From: Leptobrachium leishanense
Lineage: Eukaryota; Chordata; Amphibia; Anura; Megophryidae
Assembly (NCBI GenBank): GCA_009667805.1
Contig: CM019067.1
Coordinates: forward strand, 159,359,049-159,423,048
Reading direction: 5' to 3'
Length of the DNA stretch: 64,000 bases
Both the position numbers and the translations under genes were made by a program. Each line of letters starts with the position of its first letter. Positions within the stretch are counted from its first letter, which is position 1. The notes under the pieces are model-generated. The model had not been told where the DNA came from. It ran no database searches and worked only from the letters and a program-made list of their open reading frames with translations. Shown piece by piece: positions 1-10,520 of the stretch.

Positions 1-81
1 CCATAAAAGTCCATATCCATCGAAAGAAGTCGCAGATATTCAGCAGTGGGTCAATTAAAAAACGTTTAATTCCATAAAAAC

Positions 82-165
82 AATAAAAAACCTTGCCAAA
101 ACGCGTTTCACCTGGGGTGTAATATCCTTAGGGCTTCATCAGTTGGCTTGTATCCTCCACTGCTG
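82..165 (-). ncRNA. Hammerhead-like core, possible Penelope-like end
   Basis: Read on the - strand there is CTGATGA (plus-strand 136-142), 26 bases, then GAAAC (plus-strand 105-109). These are the two conserved strands of the hammerhead ribozyme core. The phrase around them resembles the better-formed copy at 54820-54883 (shared ACTGATGAAGCC and GAAACRYGTTTT). Penelope-like elements are known to carry hammerhead motifs. Here stems II and III do not pair well, so the copy is probably decayed and inactive. No target duplication was found. Confidence 0.4.
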
Positions 166-719
166 CTAACTGCCTTAAATATACATTTTCCTATCACATG
201 AGCCAATAGAAACTGCCGATTTTAGCGGGAACGAAATTGAAGGATAACTTCCCTAGTTTCACTTTCAATTTGATGTCAACTCTTTATTTAGAACATACAA
301 TATAAGCGAGAAAGGCGCAATTAGCCTATTTAAGTTTAGACTTCTAATCATCTGTGAGTGTTCTCTACTTAATTTATGCACCATGGTATAGATAGTACGA
401 TGCATAGTAGACGGTCTAGTTGATCCTAGCCGGATAATCGCCTAAAATCGCAGTTTCCGGTCACATGCGCAAAGGCAGGAAGACGTAATCTACGTTTACT
501 TTTAGATTCATTCTCCTAAAATGTAAAGATCCGGTCATTTCCCCGGAAGTGACGTGGCACCATGACTTCACCTCCAAACGGAAATGGGTCACAGATCCAC
601 ATAACCGCAACTAACCGACTATAATATTATGGGAAAATACATCAACACGAGTATCCTCAAAAGTATGACCGAGTATGAATAACCCTGTATAAAAATTTTA
701 AAATGATATGAAAAAGTCA

Positions 720-996
720 TTTTGTGCGTCAAGGTGCTGGACATCGCAAATGCACTGCGTCTGACATCTTCATCACTCACACAGAACACTACGCGGACGT
801 CGCACACTCTGCGCGTCCGCGGTAGCGGTTTTACCTTCTTGCCTAACTTCGTCCTTAGCCACGTGCATTGTACGTGCGCAGTTCGGTGCGCACGTACTTC
901 GTGTGTGGGTCTCTATTGATCATGATTCTATGCTGCGACGGACGTTAAACTGTGCGGCAACACGGACATGATCACTGCGTTCGTCTGACATTAGCC
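720..996. mobile_element. Decayed Harbinger-like MITE (one end)
   Basis: The segment shares word content with the MITEs at 18005, 32747 and 46749 (GGACGTCGCACACTCTGCGCGTCCGC, here in shortened form; CACGTACTTCGTGT; CTTGCC). It ends GCGTTCGTCTGACATTAGCC followed by TAA, like the right ends of those copies. The left inverted repeat was not found, so this copy is truncated or too diverged. The short open frames across it are chance. Confidence 0.65.
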
Positions 997-2202
997 TAAT
1001 ACTACAGGTATTCACTAATCACCGTTGTTTATTATTATTCAAATAACAATGAAAATCTCCATTGTTGTAATGATAAATTTCAGCGATCCAGAGAGGAGAA
1101 ATCAAGCTGCAACAGGTGAAATTTCATCAATGACTAAAACTCTGTCCAGTAAATGCTGGTTGACAGCTTCATGATTCAGGTATTATTAGGTTTTTGTAGT
1201 CATTCTTGTTTAAAGGGTGATTATAGGCTAAAGTATTCTTGCTTTTTTCCTTTCTCTGCTTGTTTTTAATTAATATGAATTTATTGATACACATAATTAG
1301 AACATGCTGGCTTTCTATGAAGCTATCAATAAGGTAATGCTGACAGACAGACGTGTAGTTTTACTTCAGTCAACGTTGGTGTCAATCATTCTATTAAGTC
1401 ATTAGAATACTTCCATTTATTTTTTTTAGGCATGATATCCTCTGATGCCATAATTATTAGCATCCTTCACAGAGTTACACACCGATCAGCAAAAATTCAT
1501 ATTTCTAAGGTTTTCAGGCATCTGTAAATTCACTTTATTAACGCTGAAGGAAACTAATGTCATAAGCTATTTTTGGTGGCAGAAAACTACTATATAAAAA
1601 TGTGAATTTTCTACACTGCCTGTGTGATGATCTACTATTTTCCATAGTAGTGTCATGTCAGTAAGAAGACTTTGCGCATACATGTTGTAGTGATGCCTTC
1701 TTAGACAGCTTTACTAGCTCAGGGAGTCACATAGACAAGCCTTCGCATGTGCTTGTGGTATAAATCACTTATTTCCTCTCGCTGAAGAGAATCTGTTTGT
1801 AGTGCTGAGGTTTCTACTATAGGGAGTTGACTATGTGCTGTTATAAAGATTCTGTAGAAATGACATGTCTTACAGGAACACTCTTTGCCTATGAAATAGG
1901 AGGGGTTACCTAATAACGACTTGCCGAATCCTCAGTTGTTTATTTCATCTACAGTACGTAAGGGTTAATGAGATGGAGGAGGGAATATATAGATAAGGCG
2001 GCAGGAGGCTGCTGTTCTCCAGGCTACCAGAGATAAAAGATGGCAGCTGATTGAGATAAGACAGGGAGTTTAAAAGATTTCTATTCTACTCCCTTGGGAT
2101 GTCTTTTGAAAACATCCCACACAATACAATGATTTGAGTCCGTGATCGACTGATTTGCTCCTTTCAATGGCCATTAATACTCAGTGAGGAGCAAGTGATT
2201 TA

Positions 2203-2668
2203 GGCTGGGTTCACACCTGAGCGTATCCTATACATGTTTTTGTCGGGTGTTTTATGAGCGTATTACCTGCCGTTTTCGACAATTAGAAAAACGCGTCGTA
2301 TCATTTGATTGACTATGGAGATGTCCAATGAAAAATACTTACTGTCTTATGGAGGCGTCCAATGAAAAATCCTTCCTGAGATGCACCATTTTCACTTGCT
2401 TGTTCATATGCACATTTTTGATGACGAAAACGCGCAAACACCCATTTCGGCGCGTTCACGTTGAAGTCTGTGGCCGCAAACAGGCTGTAATACGCCCCAA
2501 AGAAGCTCCTGTACTTCCTTGGGGCGTAGGGTGTTTTACAGCGCGTTCCTACACACTGTAATACGCCCAGGTGGGAACCATGCCCATAGGAAATAATGGG
2601 ATTTTCGTGTTTGAGCGTTTTACAGCGCTTAGGAACGCACTGTAAAACGCCCAGGTGTGAACCAGGCC
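2203..2668. mobile_element. Harbinger-like MITE, 466 bp
   Basis: The ends are inverted repeats, GGCTGGGTTCACACCTGAGCG on the left and the reverse complement GGCCTGGTTCACACCTGGGCG on the right. A TTA target duplication lies at 2200-2202 and 2669-2671. Three-base TTA/TAA duplications are typical of PIF/Harbinger. The interior repeats TTACAGCGCGTTCC-like and ACGCCCAGGTG words and has no transposase. The ORFs at 2313-2723 on the - strand and 2328-2561 on the + strand fall inside and are not genes. TIR layout resembles the family at 18005 but the sequence differs. Confidence 0.85.
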
Positions 2669-3185
2669 TTAAAGATACTGTGGGGGTCAGTTTACAACAC
2701 AATATAACCCAATGGATGCACACCGTGATATATATATATATATATAGAATTAAATATTTTCTTCGCTAAACATACAAGAGAAAACTTAAAATACACGTAA
2801 GATATAAGCAACATAAAATAAGAACGTTTCATTTTTTATTGGTAGTGTCCCCTTGAGCTTTAAGTTCTTGACTTGATATCTTCTGGCATAGGGGTACCTC
2901 AATATATCGTTATGTGTGTTAGACACAGATTGGAATAGGGTTTAACTTCGAGCAAACATACGATAAAGTAATTCTATTTCTTACGTGCCGAAATATTGCA
3001 AAACCAAATACCAGGCAAGACACTTTACATCTGCTTGATAAACGCAGGCGGACTAATTCCACGCGGTGCGCACACACGGAGATTTGTACAGATCAACGCG
3101 ATCTGATAAGAGCAAGCTCTTTGCACCAGGGGATGAACAGAACCAAGACAGCTGATCTGTTCTATTCCATCTCCACATTCATTCC

Positions 3186-3255
3186 CACTTTGAAAACATC
3201 CCTGTCATCAGATAAGAGGTAATCCTTACATGAAGTCAATGTAAAGAAAGCTGTA
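3186..3255. repeat. Diverged 60-70 bp repeat, copy 1
   Basis: The phrase around TCATCAGATAAGAGGTAAT and TGTAAAGAAAGCTGTA recurs at 5386-5450 with several substitutions. The family is not recognised. Confidence 0.5.
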
Positions 3256-4089
3256 GGGGGTTTTAAACAATCATTACTCGATTTATATGAAGAAGCCTGA
3301 CAGAAAGGTACATCTGAAGTGGCTCAACGTCTTCGGCATTAGCTATATAAACAGCCTCCATGATTAATACATTAAACAAAGCCTTCAACGCGTGCTAACC
3401 TCCCCGTTTTCTTCTTATTATATATCAGGAAGGTCTACACTAATACTTATGCTTCCATTCCCTCCTGGCATGAATATTTCCAATAGATCATCTGTTTGCT
3501 CTTTCTTACACCTTTGATTTCTCTGTAGGTAGTAAATTCTTTTTTCCTTCTTCTTCTTACTATTATTTTTGCCTACCTATAGGTATTTGAGGTTTGAGCA
3601 CCAATAGCTGAAGGCAGGGAGAGTCTATAACTTAAAAATAAAAAAAAATCTTCAGTCAGAGAATCTTCTATTTAACCTTTTTATTCAAGATTTAAAAAAA
3701 AGTTGTTTTTTTTTTCCATGATTTTTCTTCAGTCCCCTTACAGATTCCCCTTATTGGCATTATTTTGGATTTCTAGAGCATTCTTAAGTGATACGGGTTA
3801 GAAGGCTCATACGAGGAAACAATATAGACATGTTGTAGACTAAAATAGTAAAGATGTACCAGCAGAGGGGGTTGGAGGTTAATGCAGTTATGGAGAAGTG
3901 CTGAGAGCAAATAAATGACAGGTAATGGAAAAAAAGAGATGCAGCCCTTTGGTTATCATTCAGGGTTTTTTTATAAAGTCATTTTTTAATGAAAAATAAA
4001 AATTCTAGCTTTACATGCAACTACCTGCATTGTATTAGTAGTTTATGTAATATATATATATATCTTTTGGAGGTACTGTAGTAGTATTA

Positions 4090-4550
4090 TGTTTTATACA
4101 GTGCTGAAATATTCCACAGTGCTGTACAAAATATGTGAATAAGTTGATGATACTTTAAAACAGTGTTTCCCAAACCTGTCCTCAGGACTTGCTGACACGC
4201 CAGGTTTTCCAGACCTCTGAAGCACAGCACAGGTGATATAATTTGCTTCAGTGATTGCAGAATTCGGTCTGTATTTCCCCAAGGTGATCTGCAAAATCTG
4301 GCCTGTTAGTGAGTCCTGAGGAATGATTTGAGAAATTCTGCTTTAAAACAACAGACACAGCTTAATGGGTTTACTACAATATGATTGGACAACCCTGGCC
4401 CTGAGGGAGCTTACAGAGTCTTTCTCTAATCCTATATAATGAGGTAGGCACCTACAAATCCTTAGACATCTCCCCAAGGACACTTGCTGGAGGTGTGACT
4501 GGGTCGACTCTGCTTTCCATGATTGTAGAACTGCGACCTGGTAGTGAGGT
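4090..4550 (-). mobile_element. L2-type LINE 3' end, interrupted
   Basis: The left part has the L2-style end (ATACAGTGCTGAAATATTCCACAGTGCTGTACAA, in shortened form). The right part has GGAGCTTACA, GAGGTAGGCACC, CCAAGGACACTTGCTGGAGG and GACCTGGTAGTGAGGTTGA. The same series occurs at 46610-47345. A 180-bp hAT MITE splits the two halves. No coding part remains. The 29-bp minisatellite starts exactly where this tail ends and may have grown from it. Confidence 0.65.
4161..4340. mobile_element. hAT-type MITE, 180 bp
   Basis: It begins CAGTGTTTCCCAAACC and ends GAGAAATTCTG, flanked by a perfect 8-bp target duplication CTTTAAAA at 4153-4160 and 4341-4348. Inverted repeats are imperfect. An 8-bp duplication with CAG..CTG ends is the hAT hallmark. 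It is inserted in an L2 tail. Confidence 0.85.
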
Positions 4551-4551
4551 T

Positions 4552-4977
4552 GAACCTGCTTCTCCTTGGTTTTAAGGCATAGACCTGCTTCTCCTTGGTT
4601 TTAAGGCATAGACCTGCTTCTCCTTGGTTTTAAGGCATAGACCTGCCTCTCCTTGGTTTTAAGGCATAGACCTGCCTCTCCTTGGTTTTAAGGCATAGAC
4701 CTGCCTCTCCTTGGTTTTAAGGCATAGACCTGCCTCTCCTTGGTTTTAAGGCATAGACCTGCTTCTCCTTGGTTTTAAGGCATAGACCTGCTTCTCCTTG
4801 GTTTTAAGGCATAGACCTGCTTCTCCTTGGTTTTAAGGCATAGACCTGCTTCTCCTTGGTTTTAAGGCATAGACCTGCTTCTCCTTGGTTTTAAGGCATA
4901 GACCTGCTTCTCCTTGGTTTTAAGGCATAGACCTGCCTCTCCTTGGTTTTAAGGCATAGACCTGCCTCTCCTTGGTT
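4552..4977 (+). repeat. 29-bp minisatellite, about 14.7 copies
   Basis: The unit is AGACCTGCTTCTCCTTGG followed by TTTTAAGGCAT, repeated head to tail without spacers. Units are nearly identical; the main variation is CTGCTTCT versus CTGCCTCT, which occurs in blocks: the T form first, then a block of C, a long block of T, then C again. The last unit is truncated. Such block structure suggests recent expansion by multi-unit duplication. There is no spacer, so it is not a CRISPR array. Confidence 0.97.
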
Positions 4978-5039
4978 GCAATATAGAGTCATTACTGCTA
5001 TCCTGCTGATGATGTGTGCCCAAGGGCAGTTTTTTTTTT

Positions 5040-5300
5040 TTTTTGGAGAAAGGATTTTACCAGGAAGGGTACATTGAGATTTCGCTCGTTTTCAAGTATG
5101 TCCTGGGTGGCGAGTATGTACCGTTAGGTGTCTTGCCCAAGGACACTTACTGGAGAGGTTGCTCGCTGGGATCGAACCAATGACTCCACAGGCTCTCTCC
5201 ACACAGAGCGGTGATGTTACCTCTTCTCCACCCAGCCGGTACGTGCTGGAAAGGTGCTGAGATCAGGATTATACTTCACCGTTGTAGAGCAGTTATACTA
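5040..5300 (-). mobile_element. CR1/L2-type LINE 3' tail
   Basis: It starts AAAGGATTTTACCAGGAAGG, the tail phrase that recurs at 29957, 40255, 41583 and 51190 and inverted at 30757 and 41990. It continues with GTCTTGCCCAAGGACACTTACTGG and a GGGATCGAACC block. Orientation is inferred from the copies that still carry ORF2 sequence. No ORF remains. Confidence 0.6.
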
Positions 5301-5385
5301 CCACTACTCTACTGAAACCTATTCCATGCTGAACTGGAATGTCTGTCCATATCCATTAGTAATGACTTTTTATATAATATTTAAA

Positions 5386-5450
5386 ACATCCGCCTCATCA
5401 GTTAAGAGGTAATTCTTCCACAGGGTCGCTGTAAAGAAAGCTGTACCTTA
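5386..5450. repeat. Diverged 60-70 bp repeat, copy 2
   Basis: Second copy of the phrase at 3186-3255, in the same orientation: TCATCAGTTAAGAGGTAAT, then TGTAAAGAAAGCTGTA. The two lie 2.2 kb apart and probably belong to one dispersed repeat family. Confidence 0.5.
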
Positions 5451-5530
5451 TACTACACTAGTGTTGGGACGTGACCGGGCACCTGTCAAATATCTCACCT
5501 CTTCCTTATCATTGAGGTTCATATCATTAT

Positions 5531-6318
5531 TAGGGCTGCAACGAACAATTACTTCCTTCATCGATTAGTTGGGCAATAATTTTTTTTGATCGATTAATGA
5601 AATAAAAAAAATTTAATTTTCTTATGCAATTTGCACAGTCTAAATAACTTTTGTTCGTACATTACGCAAATTGTGTATCTAGTGTAAGTTGCTTATTTTT
5701 TGCACATAAGGTACACAAGCGCCTGGTCAAAGTGATGGACTGATGCATGTGCAGCTCTAGCTAGTGTCTGTTTTCTCCCCAAATTAAATTTTCTCCCCAA
5801 ATTAATGTTGCTACGAGAGCTCAGGATAATGTTAGCATGCAAGTTGGGCACTCCGCACGCATATGTGGTCACAGGGTGCGTAGAGTGTCTCTTTAAAATA
5901 AATTCATGAACAAACTGAGTGGGGGAAGGGGGTGAGTGAGTTTAGGCAAGGGACCAAATTCGGAGTGTGGGAGGTAGTTTTTGGCAAATGGACCAGACCA
6001 GAGAGACTGGGAGTGTGTAGTGGTGGCACAGGACTCCAGCTCCAAGTAAGGATAAAGCTCCGGTGGTATAGCTCCTCCACCCAAACTGGGTTATGTTTGA
6101 CCTAACCCTAGAACTAAATCATACAGAGTAAAGCAGCGGCATGTCTTTCTCCAATGTAGAGCCTGAGGTTATGAATGTTTAACTCCGTCTGATTCTAAAC
6201 AGTGTGTGCTGTATACATATCAATTAATCGACAGGCGATTAATCGATAACGAAAATCGTTGTCAACTATTCTCATTATAGATTAGTTGTTGATTAATCGA
6301 TTAGTTGTTTCAGCCCTA
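5531..6318. mobile_element. hAT-type non-autonomous element, 788 bp
   Basis: It begins TAGGGCTGCAACGAACAATTA and ends with TTAGTTGTTTCAGCCCTA, inverted repeats of the familiar vertebrate TAGGGCTGCAACGATTAATCG type. Flanks are ATCATTAT at 5523-5530 and ATCATTAC at 6319-6326, an 8-bp target duplication with one change. Subterminal GATTAATCGAT repeats are visible near 6220-6300. No transposase is present. It ends 240 bases before a DROSHA exon. Confidence 0.88.
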
Positions 6319-6558
6319 ATCATTACTATATCTCCCTTTTCCTAATATCTGTTGATCCCGTTCTAAAGCCAATATTAGGTGATTTTCTAGCTTTCTCCTG
6401 TTTGGTATAGCTGTTTATTATTATTTTATTGATCTGTGTTTTGTGGCTTTTTAAAAATTCAGTTATGTGTCATTGTTTCTTCTTGATTATTTTGTTGAAA
6501 TGACAGGTATTTTTTTTTTCTTCTGCCAAAAATTGATTAAACCTTTTCTTTTTTCCAG

Positions 6559-6697
6559 CTTGCTATGACTCATCCTAGCCACCACTTAAATTTTGGGATG
6601 AACCCCGACCATGCTCGTAACTCTCTGTCCAACTGCGGGATTCGCCAGCCAAAATATGGAGATCGAAAAGTTCACCACATGTACATGCGGAAAAAGG
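6559..6697 (+). CDS. DROSHA: DROSHA coding exon (end of central domain)
   Basis: This internal exon encodes 46 codons plus one base. DROSHA is the nuclear RNase III that, with DGCR8, cuts primary microRNA hairpins. The reading starts LAMTHPSHHLNFGMN and ends HHMYMRKKG, matching the vertebrate protein just before the first RNase III domain as I recall it. A pyrimidine-rich tract and CAG precede 6559, and a GTACGT donor begins at 6698. The exon ends in phase 1, and the next exon supplies GA to complete a glycine codon. The frame stays open past the donor for about 30 codons, so the longer ORF is intron read-through. The tyrosine in HHMYMRKKG is histidine in the human protein as I remember it, a mild difference. 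Certainty is very high because of the near-verbatim match and the consistent phase. Confidence 0.97.
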
Positions 6698-8172
6698 GTA
6701 CGTTCACCTCTGTGATGAATATTTATACAAAGGTGTTCCTCAACTCCACACCTGTAATGATGTTGCCTCATTTAGCAATAAAGCTATACAGGAGCAAACC
6801 CTCACTGTAATATGTATGTGTTTTTGCCTTGGCTGTATAAATGTAGAAAGATAGAGCGTACCTCTAACCTTGCCAACTGTTTGTATTTATTGGTTCAGAC
6901 AGATGGCTGCGTTTCAGCCCACATCAGCTTTATGTCAAGCTTGAATAGGTCAAAACATTGTCTGTGCCCATGGGTTAAAGCTCCTTGACAGTGCTGGAGG
7001 CATGCTGGCTGGACATCTCTTTGTTTCGACTTTCATAATAAATAAATGAATGCCTAATTAAGACGATAATATCAGTGTCAGGTTGTGTTACTTTACAGCA
7101 TATCCCAGTGGAACAGGTGTAGGCAATCTGCAGCTCTCCAGCTGTTCATGATGAATCAGAAGCCCCATGATTCTCTGGCTGCCTAGAGGAGGATTGCGGG
7201 ACTTATAATTCATCCATCCTAGAGATGGTCTGGTCACTTGATCAGTAGCATGAAGCCTATCCACGGACAGCTCTGAATTCAACGTTTTCCATATTTGTAT
7301 ATTTTTTTAGATGTTTCTGTTTTTGTATTTTTTAAAAGCTGTTTTCTTCTTTATTTTGTAACAGAACTTTTAATTAATTTTTTTAAAAGACCTTTTTTAT
7401 CACATAGACACATTTTTATTGACTTTTGCTTTTGTTAGCAGTTCGGTGGAATTCACCAATACCAATTCGCTGCAATTCGGCAGTTTCCGCCAACATCCGA
7501 TAACTGCTTTGACTACTCTAATTTCGGCAAAATACGGTGACCATTCACTAAATAGTAAATTCACCATATTTGCGGCGAAATGGAATTGGCCAAATGCGGC
7601 AAAACACATGGTCTTGACTTCTTCCATGCATTTCCAGCGAGCTCCTTTTAATGCACGTTTATGGCCACAAGGCGTTCAACCTTGGGAATTCAATAGATCT
7701 CGTGAATTCTGCTTCTCGTGTATCCTTCCAGTGCTTAACGGTGACACTAAAAAAAAAAAAGAATGGAAAGTGAGCGCATCGATTCTGTAATTATTTGTTG
7801 AAAATGTGGCCTAGTCGTAATTGCGGCTTTTGTTGCCCTTGTCCAAACGAATTTGTAGCCAAGCAATTTACACGTTTTGAAGAGCATTGTATAAAATGAT
7901 GAGATTAAGCAGATGTAATTGCCGTTCATGTTAACTATAGTAAAGGATCAGAGTTGAACCATAAATTTCAGGCTCTCTACTTTTTACAAGCATATGATGA
8001 GAAAATGCTGTTATATTTTTATGAGTCCAGGCTCCGAACATCGATTTAAACCACAGTCTGCGTTCTTTCTTTTTTCTCATTTTTTTTTTATTTTATATTC
8101 TTCCCCTTTCAAGCTGACTTATGACTAGTTGATTTCTCATTCATGGTCATGTTTTATTTTCCATGGGTACAG
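6698..8172 (+). other. DROSHA: DROSHA intron (1,475 bases)
   Basis: The shortest intron in the window. From about 7400 to 7790 there is a segment full of ATTCGGC/GCCGAA-like words and the phrase TTCACTAAATAGTAAATTCACC, a word pattern typical of palindromic MITEs. I could not pair its ends, so it is not called as an element. The open frames here on both strands are by-products of that segment. Nothing else is recognisable. Confidence 0.85.
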
Positions 8173-8233
8173 GAATAAATACGCTGATAAACATTATGTC
8201 TCGTCTGGGCCAAGATGATCCAACCCCTTCAAG
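8173..8233 (+). CDS. DROSHA: DROSHA coding exon (start of RNase III domain a)
   Basis: A 61-base exon that completes the glycine codon split by the previous intron and then reads INTLINIMSRLGQDDPTPS plus AG of an arginine codon. It is preceded by GGTACAG and followed by GTAAAT. This segment leads into the first RNase III domain of DROSHA. It is too short to stand out as an open frame and was found by reading forward from the upstream exon. The upstream intron is only 1,475 bases, while the next is about 13.2 kb. Phase fits both neighbours (phase 1 in, phase 2 out). Confidence 0.96.
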
Positions 8234-8599
8234 GTAAATAATAAAGATATGTTATTACATGTTTATGCACATTTATCATCTTAGAGCGATAGTTAGGGAG
8301 AGATTTTTATAGATATATAGGTAGAAGTGCCTGACTTTTTTAAAAAATATTTTTTGTTTATTTTTTATGAATTGCTGTTTTTTTCTGGAGCATCAAAGAC
8401 ACCAGAAATGGCCAATTAACCATTGTATAACCATTTTAATAAAATATCTGCCTTGTGTTGATTTTTTTTTATTTTATATAAATAATTTCGTTATTTAAGA
8501 CTTTTGAACAATTTTCTAAAAATGGTACATCCTGTTACTTTGAGATGCAGCTCAACCAAACATGCAAAAAAACCAACATTAATTTGAAGCTTGTAACTA

Positions 8600-10060
8600 T
8601 CTACAATTGCGAAAGGATCACTTACAGGTGTCCTAAGTTAAGAAAACAAATCGCCCAACAGGAGAAATAAGTAGCCATCTGAAGAAGGGTAAGAGGGATG
8701 AGGGATATGGCTCAAAAGAGAAACAAGTCATAAACCACAAACCAAAAGGAATTACCAGCAAGCCTTCGAGAAGCGACTTCCAAGCTGTTAACAAAGATGT
8801 AGATGGATCTGCCATGATGCAAATAAAATCAAGTATGATGTAGGGGTGAAAGTGTCATAAATAGCAGTATGAAGCTACATTTTCTATAAGGTGGGGAGTG
8901 GGTTCAGTATAAGTGAGCTCTCGTGGATGGGTGCCGGGAGGATAGCACATGTAATGTGGCAAACAACTGGTAAGGGGAGGGAAGCGGGAGTAAAAGGGAA
9001 GGTGGGATAAGAGAGGGGTTTGGAGGGCATGATGGAAAAAGAAGGGTGGGGAAAAAAAGGATAAAGAGACGAGAGGAAAAAAAAAAAAGGAAACGCAAGG
9101 CATAGTAATAGGCATTAGCAGCTAAGCAAAGTTAGGGTTCGTGCAACCAAAGATCCTTTTTTTTTCCCCACAAATTGACGTGAGTCATTTGCCGGCGCTG
9201 ACAACTGATCCATCTCTCTAGCCTCGCTCATCTTAAAAAGAATCAAGGAGATGGAGGGAGTGTAGGCTGATACCAGTGTTCAGCGATCACTCTCCTGATA
9301 ACGTTAATGTGGCCAAGAGCTTTTTTTCGCTGGTAGTGAGCGTGTCTAACAGTTTGGACAACAACCATGCCCAGGGGTCATTGGGGAGTGGTTTGTCAAG
9401 AGTGTCAGAGAGCAGGGATATAGGATTGCTTCCCAAAGTGCACGTAGTTTCAGGCAATCCCTCCCTCTATGGAAGTAAGAAGCTCGATGCCCGCATAGTT
9501 TCAAACATGGAGTTTAGCATTTTGTGGAGACATACGGGAGTGAGATACCACCGAAATGGTGTTTTGTATGTCTGTTCTTTATGGGTGACACAAATAGATA
9601 AAGACGCTATAGTCTCCCAGGTAGTCCACACGTCTTCTGGATCAACCGGAGGTCAGAGATCTCTTTCCGACGCTTTGATGTAATGCAGAGAGACTTGTGA
9701 AGGAGCTGTCAGCAGAGAATTATAAGTTATTATGAGTGTTGAACTTTTCAGAATCAGAGATTCGCAACAAGACCAATCGAACGTAGTTATATTTGTCGTG
9801 ACCGCAGTGCAGAGATTCGGGCTACCGTCAAAGCTAGACAGTTGCATATAACGGATGGTGTCGGAGGTGGTGAGATTGGGTTGGTCAGTAAGGTTGATGA
9901 ACGGGATAAGCATTTTATGTTTGAAGAGAACTTGGAGACGACAGATACGTTTAGCCAGGAAGGCTGCAAAAGTTCCTGTCTATTAGCCAGGTGGGAAAAA
10001 GTCAGTGCCGTAGAGGGGCGTAAGGGGGAAGTGTCATGATGCACCGTCACTCCAGACAGG
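8600..10060 (-). pseudogene. L1/Tx1-like LINE ORF2, C-terminal remnant
   Basis: On the - strand the region translates in several frames into decayed coding sequence, including PEDVWTTWETIASL, QTYKTPFRWYLTPVCLHKM and GLPETTCTLGSNPISLLSDTL. These resemble the region after the reverse transcriptase in L1/Tx1-like ORF2 proteins. Many stops and frame changes are present, so it is dead. It lies on the same strand as the reverse-transcriptase remnant at 12790-14273, and both may come from one insertion. The purine-rich stretch near 8930-9090 would be the 3' end. The assignment rests on remembered family style, not on alignment. Confidence 0.5.
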
Positions 10061-10117
10061 TACGTGACGCAGCTAAGTGAACGAAGGGTTAAAAATCACT
10101 ATTTGTTTGCGCTAGAC

Positions 10118-10254
10118 CAGGGGTGGGCAATTACTGCCCTCCCAGATGTTTTGAAACTACATTTCCTGTGATGCTCTGCTGCTCATTAGGTTTGTAGCGC
10201 CTCAAGGGAAATGTAGTTTTAAAACATCTGGAGGGCCGTAGTTGCCCACCCCTG
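10118..10254. mobile_element. hAT-type MITE, 137 bp
   Basis: It begins CAGGGGTGGGCAATTACTG and ends with GTAGTTGCCCACCCCTG. A perfect 8-bp target duplication CGCTAGAC lies at 10110-10117 and 10255-10262. Most of the element folds on itself through ACATTTCC/GGAAATGT and CCAGATGTTTTGAA-type arms. It resembles the MITE at 20606-20743. Confidence 0.92.
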
Positions 10255-10262
10255 CGCTAGAC

Positions 10263-10517
10263 CCAAGATTAATGACTAACTGACCCCCTTATCGCCACCC
10301 ACTTCCCTTAATTAACTGCTGCTCCCACAGGTCAATTGCCATATACGAAACTGAGGTGACCTGAAACGCCCCATTCAATTAAACCCACAAAACACAGTTT
10401 AGTAGACTGACCCCATCACATCCACTTTAGATAGTCTAGAAACTCACAAGGCCTCAAGGCTATTGTGACAAATGTCTCTTTGGGTACCGTGATTCTTTTA
10501 TCAGACAAAGGAAGAGC
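10263..10517. other. Unclassified flank left of the piggyBac-like MITE
   Basis: No coding or terminal-repeat structure recognised. With 11718-12658 it is probably one host sequence split by the MITE; whether it is itself a retroelement could not be settled. Confidence 0.5.
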
Positions 10518-10520
10518 TTA

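Larger units (their letters stand above)
1..6558 (+). other. DROSHA: DROSHA intron, 3' part only
   Basis: The window opens inside an intron of unknown total length. It holds a possible Penelope-like end (about 80-165), a decayed Harbinger-like MITE (about 720-996), a full Harbinger-like MITE (2203-2668), an L2 tail with a hAT MITE (4090-4550), a 29-bp minisatellite (4552-4977), a LINE 3' tail (5040-5300) and a hAT MITE (5531-6318). Stretches 165-720, 1000-2199 and 2672-4089 show no gene or element I can name, apart from a short TA run at 2731-2746 and poly-T tracts. Confidence 0.9.

Noticed and set aside
4552..4977. CRISPR array
   Set aside because: Units are 29 bp head to tail with no spacers, in a vertebrate intron.
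5160..5230. tRNA gene suggested by GGGATCGAACC
   Set aside because: The phrase resembles a T-arm, but no cloverleaf could be built and it belongs to a LINE-tail repeat seen also at 47290.
6565..6810. 81-codon ORF taken whole as a gene
   Set aside because: Only the part up to 6697 is a DROSHA exon; the rest is intron read through the GTACGT donor.
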